Assembly (NCBI GenBank): GCA_017430535.1
Contig: JAFRMR010000026.1
Span: 186,001 to 250,000 of the forward strand
DNA from: Clostridia bacterium
GTDB taxonomy: Bacteria > Bacillota > Clostridia > Oscillospirales > Acutalibacteraceae
DNA length: 64,000 nucleotides
Reading direction: 5' to 3'
A model generated the notes under the pieces. The model had not been told where the DNA came from. It was given only the letters and a program-made list of their open reading frames with translations, and did no database searches. Numbering within the stretch: position 1 is the stretch's first letter; the number at the start of each line of letters is the position of its first letter. The translations under genes and the position numbers were made by a program. This document shows, one piece after another, positions 18,096-25,612 of this stretch.

Positions 18096-18217
18096 GGTCT
18101 CAATGACATTTTCGCTCATTGAGGCCTTATTTACATCACCGCAGAACCGAACGATTTGTCAAGGGCGACTTGCCGTTCATTTTACCCTTTACTAATCGAG
18201 GCCGGTTCTGCTTTTTT
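18096..18217 (+). ncRNA. two-hairpin structured region ending in a T-run, candidate ncRNA
   Basis: The first hairpin is an 11-bp stem (18096-18106 with 18116-18126) with a nine-base loop. The second has a 9-bp closing stem GCAGAACCG/CGGTTCTGC (18141-18149, 18203-18211) with inner pairings GAACG/CGTTC or AAGGG/CCCTT, followed by TTTTTT. No reading frame crosses it. It may be a small RNA, a leader or only a complex terminator. Confidence 0.45.
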
Positions 18218-18865
18218 GTTTCAGCGGTATAAAAATCGGTTTCTCACCGTTTACCTGTTGAGAGGTTTAGAAGATAAACGAAAACAAATTATAAAGATTT
18301 GAATGTAAGGTGTGAAAAAACAGGTTGAATTTTCCTATTAAAAGTGGAGGGTATTGAGAGATATTTGGAAAAAATCTCTTTTGAAGGTTAACTATTTCGC
18401 TCTCTCGCTGCCTACCTATTGAAGGGGTTTTTGAAGATAAATGAAAACAATTTGTGAAGAATTGAAGTCCGAGGCTACTTTTGGGCACATAAATTCCCCT
18501 TAAAGAAGTGAGAGGTTCATAAACCCTCAAACGCACCTTGACAATTGAATGACCGTCCGGTGGGGATATGATTATGCGATGATAGGAGCATAACGACGCT
18601 GCGGTGAGATTCCGGGGCAGGAACAGACATCGGGTTAAAACGGCAAACCACATATAACAATTAAAAATTGCCGCATATTTGCACATTTTCGATTCTTTGA
18701 AATCGGTTTTGACGCAAATTTGCACCATAGCCGTTTTTTTCGGCGACGATTGTATAATAACTATGGGAACAGATACCGAGAAAAACAGACTGCCGATTTT
18801 TCTGAGATTATTAAAGAATCTGTATTTTTATCATTTTTGAGCAATATTTGCTTTGAAAAGAAAAA
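18218..18865. other. non-coding stretch of the element with an imperfect 55-bp repeat
   Basis: I see no credible gene here. Two imperfect direct copies of about 55 bp occur at 18251-18305 and 18412-18467 (shared core GAAGATAAA-GAAAACAA, roughly three quarters identical), about 160 bp apart. This could be a replication or transfer-related site, or part of a decayed gene. Confidence 0.5.
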
Positions 18866-18868
18866 CAC

Positions 18869-18902
18869 TTCTCAATTTTGACAATCGCAAAAATGAGAAG
18901 TG
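18869..18902. promoter_or_regulatory. 14-bp palindrome upstream of the HTH gene
   Basis: ACTTCTCAATTTTG (18869-18882) and CAAAAATGAGAAGT (18889-18902) form an almost perfect inverted repeat around a six-base centre that contains the end of TTGACA. It is a plausible operator or RNA hairpin in the leader of the 19057 gene. Confidence 0.5.
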
Positions 18903-18965
18903 AGTGTGTATTTGAGGCAAAAATTACCTATATATACGAAAAACAATTAAATAAAAAGGAAAAAC

Positions 18966-19027
18966 ATCGGATAGAAATCTCCGGAACGGATCAGAGGTCG
19001 TTCGGAGAAAACCTATCCGATTTTTTT
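18966..19027 (+). terminator. terminator-type hairpin just upstream of the HTH gene (possible attenuator)
   Basis: The outer stem is ATCGGATAG (18966-18974) with CTATCCGAT (19013-19021); the inner stem is TCTCCG-AACG with CGTTCGGAGA; it is followed by seven T. It ends about 30 bp before the ATG at 19057, so transcription reaching that gene from upstream would have to pass it. Confidence 0.6.
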
Positions 19028-19056
19028 ATAAATCTATCACGGAAGGCGGTGAAATT

Positions 19057-19269
19057 ATGAGCGTAAGCATAGCTAATCAAATTAAATCCGTTATCGTTGC
19101 CGAGGGCTATACCATGAAACAGGTGCTCGATATGCTTGTTTATGAATACGGCTGGAGCGAAAGCCTGTCCAATTTCAGCCGCAAGCTGCATACGGGCAAA
19201 ATCAAGTATGCCGAAGTGCTGCAGATAGCGGATGTGCTCGGGTATGAAATATCCTGGCAGAAGCATTAA
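19057..19269 (+). CDS. small helix-turn-helix regulator (Cro/C1 type)
   Basis: A 70-residue protein behind AAGGCGGTGA. The layout (SIANQIKSVIVAEGYTMKQVLDMLVYEYG...LSNFSRKLHTGKIKYAEVLQIADVLGYEI) is that of a compact XRE/Cro-type DNA-binding protein: an LLxxxG-like start helix, a recognition helix around SLSNFSRKL and the C-terminal ADVLGYE helix. It is found in many mobile elements of Clostridia. It probably represses element or defence genes nearby. Confidence 0.7.
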   Translation: MSVSIANQIKSVIVAEGYTMKQVLDMLVYEYGWSESLSNFSRKLHTGKIKYAEVLQIADVLGYEISWQKH

Positions 19270-19315
19270 TCGATGATTCTGTTTGAGTTTCGGCTTAACA
19301 CTTTTGTATTTTGCC

Positions 19316-19358
19316 TTGAATGACCGGCTGAAATATGCTATGATTTACATTGTAAATT
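19316..19358 (+). promoter_or_regulatory. promoter and palindromic operator of the yhcG-like gene
   Basis: TTGAAT (19316-19321), 17 bp, TATGAT (19339-19344). Overlapping the start point is the palindrome ATTTACATTGTAAAT (about 19343-19358), a good candidate binding site for a small regulator such as the HTH protein just upstream. Confidence 0.6.
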
Positions 19359-19391
19359 ATAGCAAAAGAAAAGTTTACTAAAGGAGCATAT

Positions 19392-20399
19392 ATGATGGCA
19401 GACATCGTCAATTATAATAATGATTTTGAAAGCATCATTCCGATTATTGAGAAATCAAAGATGCGTGCAATCAGAGCTGTAAATGCAGAGATGATTGAGA
19501 TGTATTGGCAGATCGGCAAATATCTCAGCGAGAAAGCCGAACAAAGCGGTTGGGGGAAAAGCACAGTTCAAGATTTTGCTGATTTTTTGAAAAACGCATA
19601 TCCTACCGCGAGTGGATTTTCCGCTCAAAATCTTTGGAGAATGAAGCAATTCTATGAGACTTACTGCGAAAACGAAAAACTCTCACCGCTGGTGAGAGAA
19701 ATTACCTGGTCTAATAATCTTTTAATTATGTCAGGTTGTAAAACCGATGAGTCAAAAGAGTTTTATATGCGTCTTTGCATTGCAAACGGTTACGGAAAAC
19801 GCGAACTTGAGCGTCAGATTGACAGTATGCTTTATGAAAGAACGATGCTTTCCGCTGAGAAAAACAAAGATTTGATTATTCGCCATCCGGCTGTCGGTTC
19901 TCTGCGAGATTCTTATGTTTTGGAGTTCCTTGATGTGCCGGCGGACTACAAAGAGCGGGATCTTCGGAAAGCCATTATTGCAAATCTCAAAAAGTTTATT
20001 TTGGAATTCGGAAAGGATTTTACTTTTGTCGGCGAGGAGTACCGTGTTCAGGTTGGGAATACGGATTTCTTTATTGATTTGCTGTTTTTCAATCGCGCAC
20101 TGTCTTGCCTTGTAGCGGTGGAATTAAAAATCGGAAAGTTCAAGCCTGAACATCTCGGTCAGTTGAATTTTTATCTTGAAGCATTAAACAGGGATGTAAA
20201 AAAGCCGGAGGAAAATCCAAGCGTAGGACTGATTCTCTGCACTTATAAAGATGATACGGTAGTTGAATATGCGCTCAGCAACAATCTTTCTCCCGCCATG
20301 GTCGCCGATTATACATTAAAACTGCCGGACAAAAAACTGCTTGAAGAAAAACTGCGTGAGATTGCTTCACTGGCAGAGAATACCGACGACAAAGGCTGA
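19392..20399 (+). CDS. YhcG-family PD-(D/E)XK nuclease (DUF1016)
   Basis: A 335-residue protein of the YhcG/DUF1016 family. The N-terminal DUF1016_N domain (about 10-150) has MYWQIGKYLSEKAEQSGWGKSTV and LSPLVREITWSNNLLIM. The C-terminal nuclease core carries Asp229 (DFFIDLLF), Glu244-x-Lys246 (VAVELK) and Gln257 (LGQLNFYLE), the PD-(D/E)XK pattern. Family members are frequent in defence and mobile regions and are proposed to act on foreign or damaged DNA; the precise role is unsettled. The start may be ATG 19392 or 19395, both behind AAGGAG. It has its own promoter. Confidence 0.88.
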   Translation: MMADIVNYNNDFESIIPIIEKSKMRAIRAVNAEMIEMYWQIGKYLSEKAEQSGWGKSTVQDFADFLKNAYPTASGFSAQNLWRMKQFYETYCENEKLSPLVREITWSNNLLIMSGCKTDESKEFYMRLCIANGYGKRELERQIDSMLYERTMLSAEKNKDLIIRHPAVGSLRDSYVLEFLDVPADYKERDLRKAIIANLKKFILEFGKDFTFVGEEYRVQVGNTDFFIDLLFFNRALSCLVAVELKIGKFKPEHLGQLNFYLEALNRDVKKPEENPSVGLILCTYKDDTVVEYALSNNLSPAMVADYTLKLPDKKLLEEKLREIASLAENTDDKG

Positions 20400-20617
20400 A
20401 ATCTGTTGTTTACTGTAGGATTTGTGGAAAAAGTTGTAGAACGAAAAGCTTCCCAACAATGCTATGGCGAATCTTTGACGCAGCGAATCGATAACACTCG
20501 AATTATTGGAGAACATATGTGCACTTGTTGAAAATACGCTTGACGATATTGTTGGCTTTGAGGACGATCACATTTTATGAAAATGATAAGACGGTTTTAT
20601 ATGTAAGGAGTAATTAT

Positions 20618-21994
20618 ATGAATAGTTCTAACAACAACATAATGATTAAAGCGTTAGCATTTGAAAAAGCAATATTAGAAATTTTAAAAAATGACAATCC
20701 ATCTCTTAATGAAAATTATTCTGAAAAACATAATGAGAAATGTCTGAACCATATTCAATATGATGCTGTTTCTTTTGGCGCACTTTATTTGCAATCATTT
20801 GAGGTGGAAACTATTTTTGCAGATAAAATTGTAATTGAGATAAAGGCCGGCACCCCACGCATAGAGATTATCTCGCGTTTTTATGAATGTGTTAAAAGTG
20901 ATTGTGATGCAATCGTATTTTTTCTAGCAGGGAAAAAGCCAAAAGGCATTGAAGAAAAGATAAGAAGCAGTGCAAAATGCAGAGTTTATTTCATAGATGC
21001 TGAACAGCTCAAAAGAAACAAAACAATATATGCAATACTTAAGAAATTTGATGAGTATATAGTTAGCGACAACAATATTCTTATAGAAGACAATTATTCA
21101 CTTCTGTACAGCATTAAGAACAATCTTGCCTTTGCTATAGGTGCCGGTTGTTCAAGAGATTCTCACATAAGTGACTGGAAAACACTTAGTAAAGCTCTTG
21201 GATATGAGTTGCTTTATACCATCGTTAATACAAAGGAATCAAACTATAAAAACAAATTGATAACAGATGCTCTAACTGATAGTCTGTTTGAATGCTTCGA
21301 CAACTCTTCTGCACTGGATGCAGTTTATAATAGTTATAAACCATCTACACCTTTTGATAAATGTGGTTATTGGCTCTCAATAAAAAATGTTTTATATATG
21401 TCATATGATAGTCCTTATGATGCAAAGAAACCATTAATGAACGCTATTGCGTCATGCATTAATAGAAGGAATATTGAGACAGTTATCAACTATAATTTTG
21501 ATTCTGTGCTAGAGCAAAACATGAAAGATAATTACAAGTCTAAGGAAGAGGAGATTCTAAACAGCAAAACAGTTATAAATGGATGTATAGTAAATCATGT
21601 TCATGGTTATATCCCATATGACTACAATGGAAAGACAATTGTAAGAAATTTCATTTTTACTGATAAAGAGTATTATGATAATATGATGGAACCAACAAGT
21701 TTTACAAATACTACTCAAAAAGAAATATTACAAAGTAAAAATGTAATCTTTGTCGGTGTTTCATTTACTGATTCAAATATGAAAAAGATTTTACGGGAAC
21801 GTGTTTCGGCTGGTTATTCAAATAATATATTTGCTTTTTTAAAACTTCCAGATTTTAAGTTTGAGGGCACAAATAATAAGTTATTTGAAAACAAATACAA
21901 ATTACTTTATGAACATTATTTCGATTCTTTAGGAGTTAAGGTTTTGTGGGTACATAGTTTTTCAGAAATACCTGAAAAAATCGAAAAAATTTAA
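20618..21994 (+). CDS. restriction-endonuclease-like / SIR2-like fusion protein, candidate phage-defence effector
   Basis: A 458-residue protein starting at ATG 20618, 7 bp after AAGGAG. The N-terminal region (about 45-130) has the PD-(D/E)XK pattern Asp49 (QYDAVSFG) and Glu74-x-Lys76 (IVIEIKAG), followed by VYFIDAEQL. Residues 165-455 match a SIR2-like NAD-binding fold: GAGCS (175-179), NYNFD (291-295), HVHG with the probable catalytic His (327-330), and IFVGVSFTD (377-385). SIR2-like domains in defence systems (Thoeris ThsA, DSR) hydrolyse NAD during infection. Sequence is very AT-rich compared with the host operons and uses different codons, indicating recent transfer. An NADase effector with a nucleic-acid sensing domain is inference. 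Confidence 0.8.
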   Translation: MNSSNNNIMIKALAFEKAILEILKNDNPSLNENYSEKHNEKCLNHIQYDAVSFGALYLQSFEVETIFADKIVIEIKAGTPRIEIISRFYECVKSDCDAIVFFLAGKKPKGIEEKIRSSAKCRVYFIDAEQLKRNKTIYAILKKFDEYIVSDNNILIEDNYSLLYSIKNNLAFAIGAGCSRDSHISDWKTLSKALGYELLYTIVNTKESNYKNKLITDALTDSLFECFDNSSALDAVYNSYKPSTPFDKCGYWLSIKNVLYMSYDSPYDAKKPLMNAIASCINRRNIETVINYNFDSVLEQNMKDNYKSKEEEILNSKTVINGCIVNHVHGYIPYDYNGKTIVRNFIFTDKEYYDNMMEPTSFTNTTQKEILQSKNVIFVGVSFTDSNMKKILRERVSAGYSNNIFAFLKLPDFKFEGTNNKLFENKYKLLYEHYFDSLGVKVLWVHSFSEIPEKIEKI

Positions 21995-22009
21995 GAGTAC
22001 ACATAAAAA

Positions 22010-22371
22010 ATGAAGAAACACGAAGCGTTTTTGAATATTGCAAGATAACTCAACACCGATCTGCAAATTATCCAGCTCATTTTCGGCTCCTTGGAACTGG
22101 AAAAACATCTTGATATGGATCTGTATGCTGACGATAGCGATATCCTGCTTCTCGGATCGTTTTAACGGAGAACTCGGACAAACTCGTCTTTCTCATGGTT
22201 GCAGATGAGTATACACTTTCCGACGCGGAAGAGCGAAAATTCAAAAAAGCGTGGCTTTGCGCGGCGTTTGTAGCCATGGGGGATTTAACGCCCTTCGCCG
22301 ACGCCGATCTGCAGCAAATCCCGCTGCTTGTGAGAAAAAATCCCTTGAGATTTGAACGAGATGAAACATAG
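22010..22371 (+). pseudogene. decayed nucleotidyltransferase-like gene
   Basis: Starts MKKHEAFLNIAR then a stop at about 22046, continues LNTDLQIIQLIFGSLELEKHL..YADDSDILLLGSF, then needs a frame change near 22165 to continue ENSDKLVFLMVADEYTLSDAEE..KAWLCAAF..LQQIPLLV. These are the conserved blocks of a small nucleotidyltransferase-like family; two disruptions show it is dead. Confidence 0.65.
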
Positions 22372-22602
22372 CAGCACTATACTGAAAGCCTTGGTAGTAT
22401 CATTCAGTCGTATGGAACAGCTATGTTGTGCCTTGCGTTGAAAGAGTGTAAAAGAATGGGTATAAATAAAGTTCACATTTGTCCGAACAGTACGGAGAAT
22501 AAGGCGGCAATTCAAACGATACTGAACAATGGCGGATGTTTACTGAATGAATTCATAGAGAACGATATGAAGTTTGAACGTTACGAAATTTCCATATTAT
22601 AG
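22372..22602 (+). pseudogene. C-terminal remnant of a GNAT acetyltransferase
   Basis: The frame reads SYGTAMLCLALKECKRMGI, then NKVHICPNSTENKAAIQTI and LNNGGCLLNE, the acetyl-CoA-binding and C-terminal part of a GNAT enzyme. The N-terminal half is absent, and the fragment is in frame with the end of the preceding pseudogene, so it is a deletion remnant. Confidence 0.6.
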
Positions 22603-22683
22603 TCCACATCAATAATGTTAATAAAGACCGAATAAGTTTTTGCATTAGGATTAAACAAATTCGGGATTCCCAGAGGTATGTAT

Positions 22684-23130
22684 ATGCAGAACAATTCAAT
22701 AACATATAGAGAATTTACGCAAAATGATCTCAAATATATCAGAGATATTTTAGAATGTGATTTAGGATATAATGTTTCACTTGATGAATTGGGAAAAAGA
22801 ATCTCCGAAATGCTTTCTTGTAATAACTACAAAATTTTTGTTGCCTGTAATGAAGAAAAAGTAATTGGATTTGTCGGTATGGTTTCTTTTATTGCATTTG
22901 AGGTTAAGAATAAAGCTGCAAAAATAATCGCTCTTGCCGTTTCTCAAGAATACAGAAAAAACGGTGTCGGAACCAATCTGTTGAATATGGTTGAAAACTA
23001 TTGTAAAAACAATGATATGAGTGTAATTTCGCTGAACAGCGGTCTGTCGAGAGATAATGCTCATAAATTTTATGAGTCGAAAGGATACTCAAAAAGGAGC
23101 TATGGCTTTATTAAAATGTTAAATGAATGA
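22684..23130 (+). CDS. GNAT family N-acetyltransferase
   Basis: A 148-residue acetyltransferase with the acetyl-CoA motif SQEYRKNGVGTNLLNMVE, the strand IIALAVS before it, and NAHKFYESKGYSKRS at the C-terminus. ATG 22684 has AGAGG at 7 bp; an alternative ATG lies at 22678. The substrate is unknown; family members acetylate antibiotics, amines or proteins. It lies 15 bp upstream of the nucleoside phosphorylase gene, so the two may be co-expressed cargo. Confidence 0.85.
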   Translation: MQNNSITYREFTQNDLKYIRDILECDLGYNVSLDELGKRISEMLSCNNYKIFVACNEEKVIGFVGMVSFIAFEVKNKAAKIIALAVSQEYRKNGVGTNLLNMVENYCKNNDMSVISLNSGLSRDNAHKFYESKGYSKRSYGFIKMLNE

Positions 23131-23145
23131 AAACGAGGTATTACT

Positions 23146-23913
23146 ATGCTGCTTGAAGAATTTGACAGAGAAACCAATGCTGTGATCAATCCCGATATGG
23201 TTACGGAGAAAATCCAGGATTTTCCTGAAGTAACGATATCCTGTTTTTCAAAAAAACTGTTTAACAGCGTTCTTGAGACATTTGACGCCAAAAAAATCAT
23301 AGATATTCATTCTGCTGTGGGGCTTAATCCGGTATATGAAGTTGAATACAAGGGGAAGCGATTTGCCCTGTTTCAATCGTTGGTTGGCGAGCCGCTTTGC
23401 GTTTCTCAGTATGAGGATTTGATGGCGATCGGAAGTAAACGTCTTATCCTGCTTGGTACCTGTGGTGTTTTGGATAAAACCATTGAGGATTGCGGCATTA
23501 TTATTCCGACCGCTGCATTAAGGGATGAAGGAACGAGCTTTCATTACGCCGAGCCGAGCGACGTAATAGAAGTAAATAAAAAGTACAGAGATACATTCAA
23601 GCAGGTTTTGGCGGTTTGCGGCTATCCTTATGTTGAAGGCATGACATGGACAACAGATGCCTGCTATCGTGAAACGAGAGAAAAAGTAAACCGCAGAAAA
23701 GAACAAGGGGCGATCTGTGTAGAAATGGAATGCGCCGGCATGCAGGCATTATGCGATTTCAGGGGGACGGAATTCTTTCAATTCTTCTATGCCGGAGACA
23801 ATCTTGATCATTCCTCCTGGGATCCGAGAAGTCTCGGCGGTTCACGTCTTGATGATAAGACTAAAATATTGTTCCTGGCATTTGAACTCGGGCTGAGAAT
23901 AATAACAGATTAA
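23146..23913 (+). CDS. nucleoside phosphorylase family protein
   Basis: A 255-residue PNP/UDP-type phosphorylase. Family features are LLGTCGVLDKTIEDCGIIIPTAALRDEGTS-type strands (split here for length), the substrate-loop ICVEMECAGMQALC with the ribose-contacting Glu-Met-Glu, and FFYAGDNLD. It probably cleaves a purine or pyrimidine nucleoside with phosphate. It differs from the host uridine phosphorylase at 50103, which is a separate subfamily. Its location on the mobile element as cargo is notable, since phosphorylase-fold proteins also occur as sensors or effectors in defence systems. Confidence 0.8.
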   Translation: MLLEEFDRETNAVINPDMVTEKIQDFPEVTISCFSKKLFNSVLETFDAKKIIDIHSAVGLNPVYEVEYKGKRFALFQSLVGEPLCVSQYEDLMAIGSKRLILLGTCGVLDKTIEDCGIIIPTAALRDEGTSFHYAEPSDVIEVNKKYRDTFKQVLAVCGYPYVEGMTWTTDACYRETREKVNRRKEQGAICVEMECAGMQALCDFRGTEFFQFFYAGDNLDHSSWDPRSLGGSRLDDKTKILFLAFELGLRIITD

Positions 23914-23929
23914 ATAAAAGGGAGAATCA

Positions 23930-24391
23930 ATGAAGATTCATATTATCGGAGGTCCGGGGAGCGGAAAAACCTTCCTTGCAGAAAAGCTTTCCAAAGAGCT
24001 TGGCATCACACACTATGATTTAGATGAATTACAATGGGATAACAAATCAGATTCCTACGATATTAAAAGAGACCCTGTTGAGAGAGATAAGCTTCTTTGT
24101 GAAGTGTTGAAAAACAATAACTGGATCATAGAGGGCGTTTATTATGCTTGGTGTCAGCAATGTTTTGCCAATGCAGATAAGATTTATATTTTGAGCGTTC
24201 CGCGATATAAATACAGATACTGAATAATTCGCAGATTTATCCGCCGAAAGCTTGGCTTTGAGCAAGGCAAAAAGGAGACATTGAAGTCGTTATTACGGCT
24301 TTTGAAGTGGGCAGATAAATTTCAAAAAGTAAATCTGGTAGAGATTAAAAAACTGTTGGTTCCTTATTCGGACAAGGTGATTGAGAAATAA
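23930..24391 (+). pseudogene. P-loop kinase (FlaR/topology-modulation type) with an in-frame stop
   Basis: The first 97 codons encode a P-loop protein: GGPGSGKT (Walker A), THYDLDELQWD and NNWIIEGVY as in small adenylate-kinase-like 'topology modulation' proteins. TGA at 24221-24223 interrupts the frame after PRYKYRY, but the same frame continues with IIRRFIRRKLGFEQGKKETL and further coding-like sequence to a TAA at 24389-24391. A single CGA to TGA change would explain it. The intact length would be 153 residues, right for the family. Confidence 0.75.
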
Positions 24392-24531
24392 ATAATTCCG
24401 TTTTGATAGGATAAATAACACAGAAAGAATAATATAAATCGGGATTGCAGGAATAGCAGTGAAAAGAAGATAACGAAACCATTCAATACAGTTTATGGAT
24501 ATCCAGTATTTTACAAAAGTGAGGATTGAAG

Positions 24532-25092
24532 TTGAAAACACTGATTCTAAATGGATCTCCACGTGTTGCAGGAGATACAGTTAGCCTAATAAATATAATA
24601 GCTTCAGGGTTGGAGGGCAATACAAAAATAGTAAATGCTTATTATTGTGACATTTCACCTTGTGTAGATTGCCGCTATTGCTGGAAAAACAGAGGGTGTG
24701 CAATAAATGATGAAATGCAGGATGTATATAAGTATATAGAGGAATGCGATAATGTTGTTATCGCTTCTCCTATATATTTCTCTGAATTAACGGGGAAATT
24801 ACTTGATATAGGAAGCAGATTGCAAACTAATTTTTGCGGACAGTTTTTTCGCGAGGAAGAATTAAATATAAAACCTAAAAAGGGTGTTGTAATTCTTGTG
24901 GGCGGAGGCGATGGAAAAATAGATAAGGCATATGAAACGGCTTGTACTCTTTTACACCATATGAATTGCTTTGATATTCATGATGTTGTATATAGTCATA
25001 ACACTAATTTGGTTCCAGCTTTGGATGATGAACAAATTGTTGAGAGCATAAATGGTATACTTGTATTTTTAAATAACAAAGATGAAAAATAG
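24532..25092 (+). CDS. NADPH-dependent FMN reductase / flavodoxin-like protein
   Basis: A 186-residue flavodoxin-fold protein starting at TTG 24532, 7 bp after GTGAGG. The phosphate-binding loop LNGSPRVAGDT, the Cys cluster CVDCRYCW..RGC and NVVIASPIYFSELTGKLL are typical of the iron-sulfur flavoprotein-like/NADPH-dependent reductase family. It probably binds FMN and reduces quinones or metals; the partner is not identified. About 140 bp of non-coding sequence precedes it. Confidence 0.85.
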   Translation: MKTLILNGSPRVAGDTVSLINIIASGLEGNTKIVNAYYCDISPCVDCRYCWKNRGCAINDEMQDVYKYIEECDNVVIASPIYFSELTGKLLDIGSRLQTNFCGQFFREEELNIKPKKGVVILVGGGDGKIDKAYETACTLLHHMNCFDIHDVVYSHNTNLVPALDDEQIVESINGILVFLNNKDEK

Positions 25093-25135
25093 ACGGAGTC
25101 ATAATAATAACCCCGTGGGTTAAGGAGACGATGGA

Positions 25136-25280
25136 TTGAGTGAAGCGGAGATATATAAAGAACTTGGGGCTTTGACAAAAGACAAGAGTAGGTGAAAAGA
25201 GCATTTCTTATGTTTCATTGCTACTTACACATGAATCTACAAATATACAGGCTAAAGACATTTATACATATTGGTATTAG
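25136..25280 (+). pseudogene. decayed HEAT-repeat protein start
   Basis: Starts at TTG 25136 behind AAGGAGACG: LSEAEIYKELGALTKDKSR then stop. After a frame change the sequence continues ISYVSLLLTHESTNIQAK, the conserved start of a HEAT-repeat family in which a Trp follows the first block. A Trp to stop change plus a two-base deletion explains the break; the rest of the gene is missing. Confidence 0.55.
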
Positions 25281-25284
25281 CATG

Positions 25285-25316
25285 GCACCCGGTGAAACCA
25301 TCGGGTGCTGTTTTTA
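25285..25316 (+). terminator. intrinsic terminator before the mobilization region
   Basis: GCACCCG (25285-25291) and CGGGTGC (25302-25308) form the stem, with TGTTTTTAT after it. It separates the cargo genes from the relaxase region. Confidence 0.75.
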
Positions 25317-25407
25317 TATCCGGCGATAAAACATATCGTATGTTTTTATCCGCTGCCGTGAAAATGTTGTCGAGGTCAGCGGCAATATTTTTACGGAAAG
25401 AGGGTTT

Positions 25408-25525
25408 AAGGGGAAAGATTCCCCTTATCGGAATCGATTGAGTGTGACTGCTGCAAATATTCCTGCAACACGTCATACGAAAGCCGATTCCGACAAAGCC
25501 GGTCAAGGATGGCAAATCCTTGCCC
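25408..25525. other. candidate origin of transfer (oriT) upstream of the relaxase gene
   Basis: Between 25317 and 25612 I see no gene. The stretch holds a perfect hairpin AAGGGGAA/TTCCCCTT (25408-25426), an inverted pair CGGAATCG (25429-25436) and CGATTCCG (25485-25492), and a small stem GGCAA/TTGCC near 25510-25523. MobV-type elements usually carry oriT as inverted repeats directly upstream of mob; assignment here rests on position and structure only. Confidence 0.4.
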
Positions 25526-25612
25526 AGGGGAAGTGATGGGAATCGTCACTTCATACTGGGTATTATCTGCCGAAAAATGAGCCTGTTTCTGCAGGTTATT
25601 TGAGGCGGAGAA

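Noticed and set aside
18878..19060. Sixty-codon plus-strand frame before the HTH gene
   Set aside because: It runs through the palindrome and the terminator-type hairpin, has no ribosome site and no recognisable protein pattern.
24221..24223. TGA as a selenocysteine codon in the kinase gene
   Set aside because: The family has no selenocysteine at this place; the residue expected is Arg (CGA), and I see no clear SECIS hairpin directly after.
24293..24562. Minus-strand hydrophobic 89-codon frame
   Set aside because: It has a membrane-like stretch but overlaps the tail of the kinase pseudogene and the start of the reductase gene, with no ribosome site; it may be chance or an unrecognised fragment.
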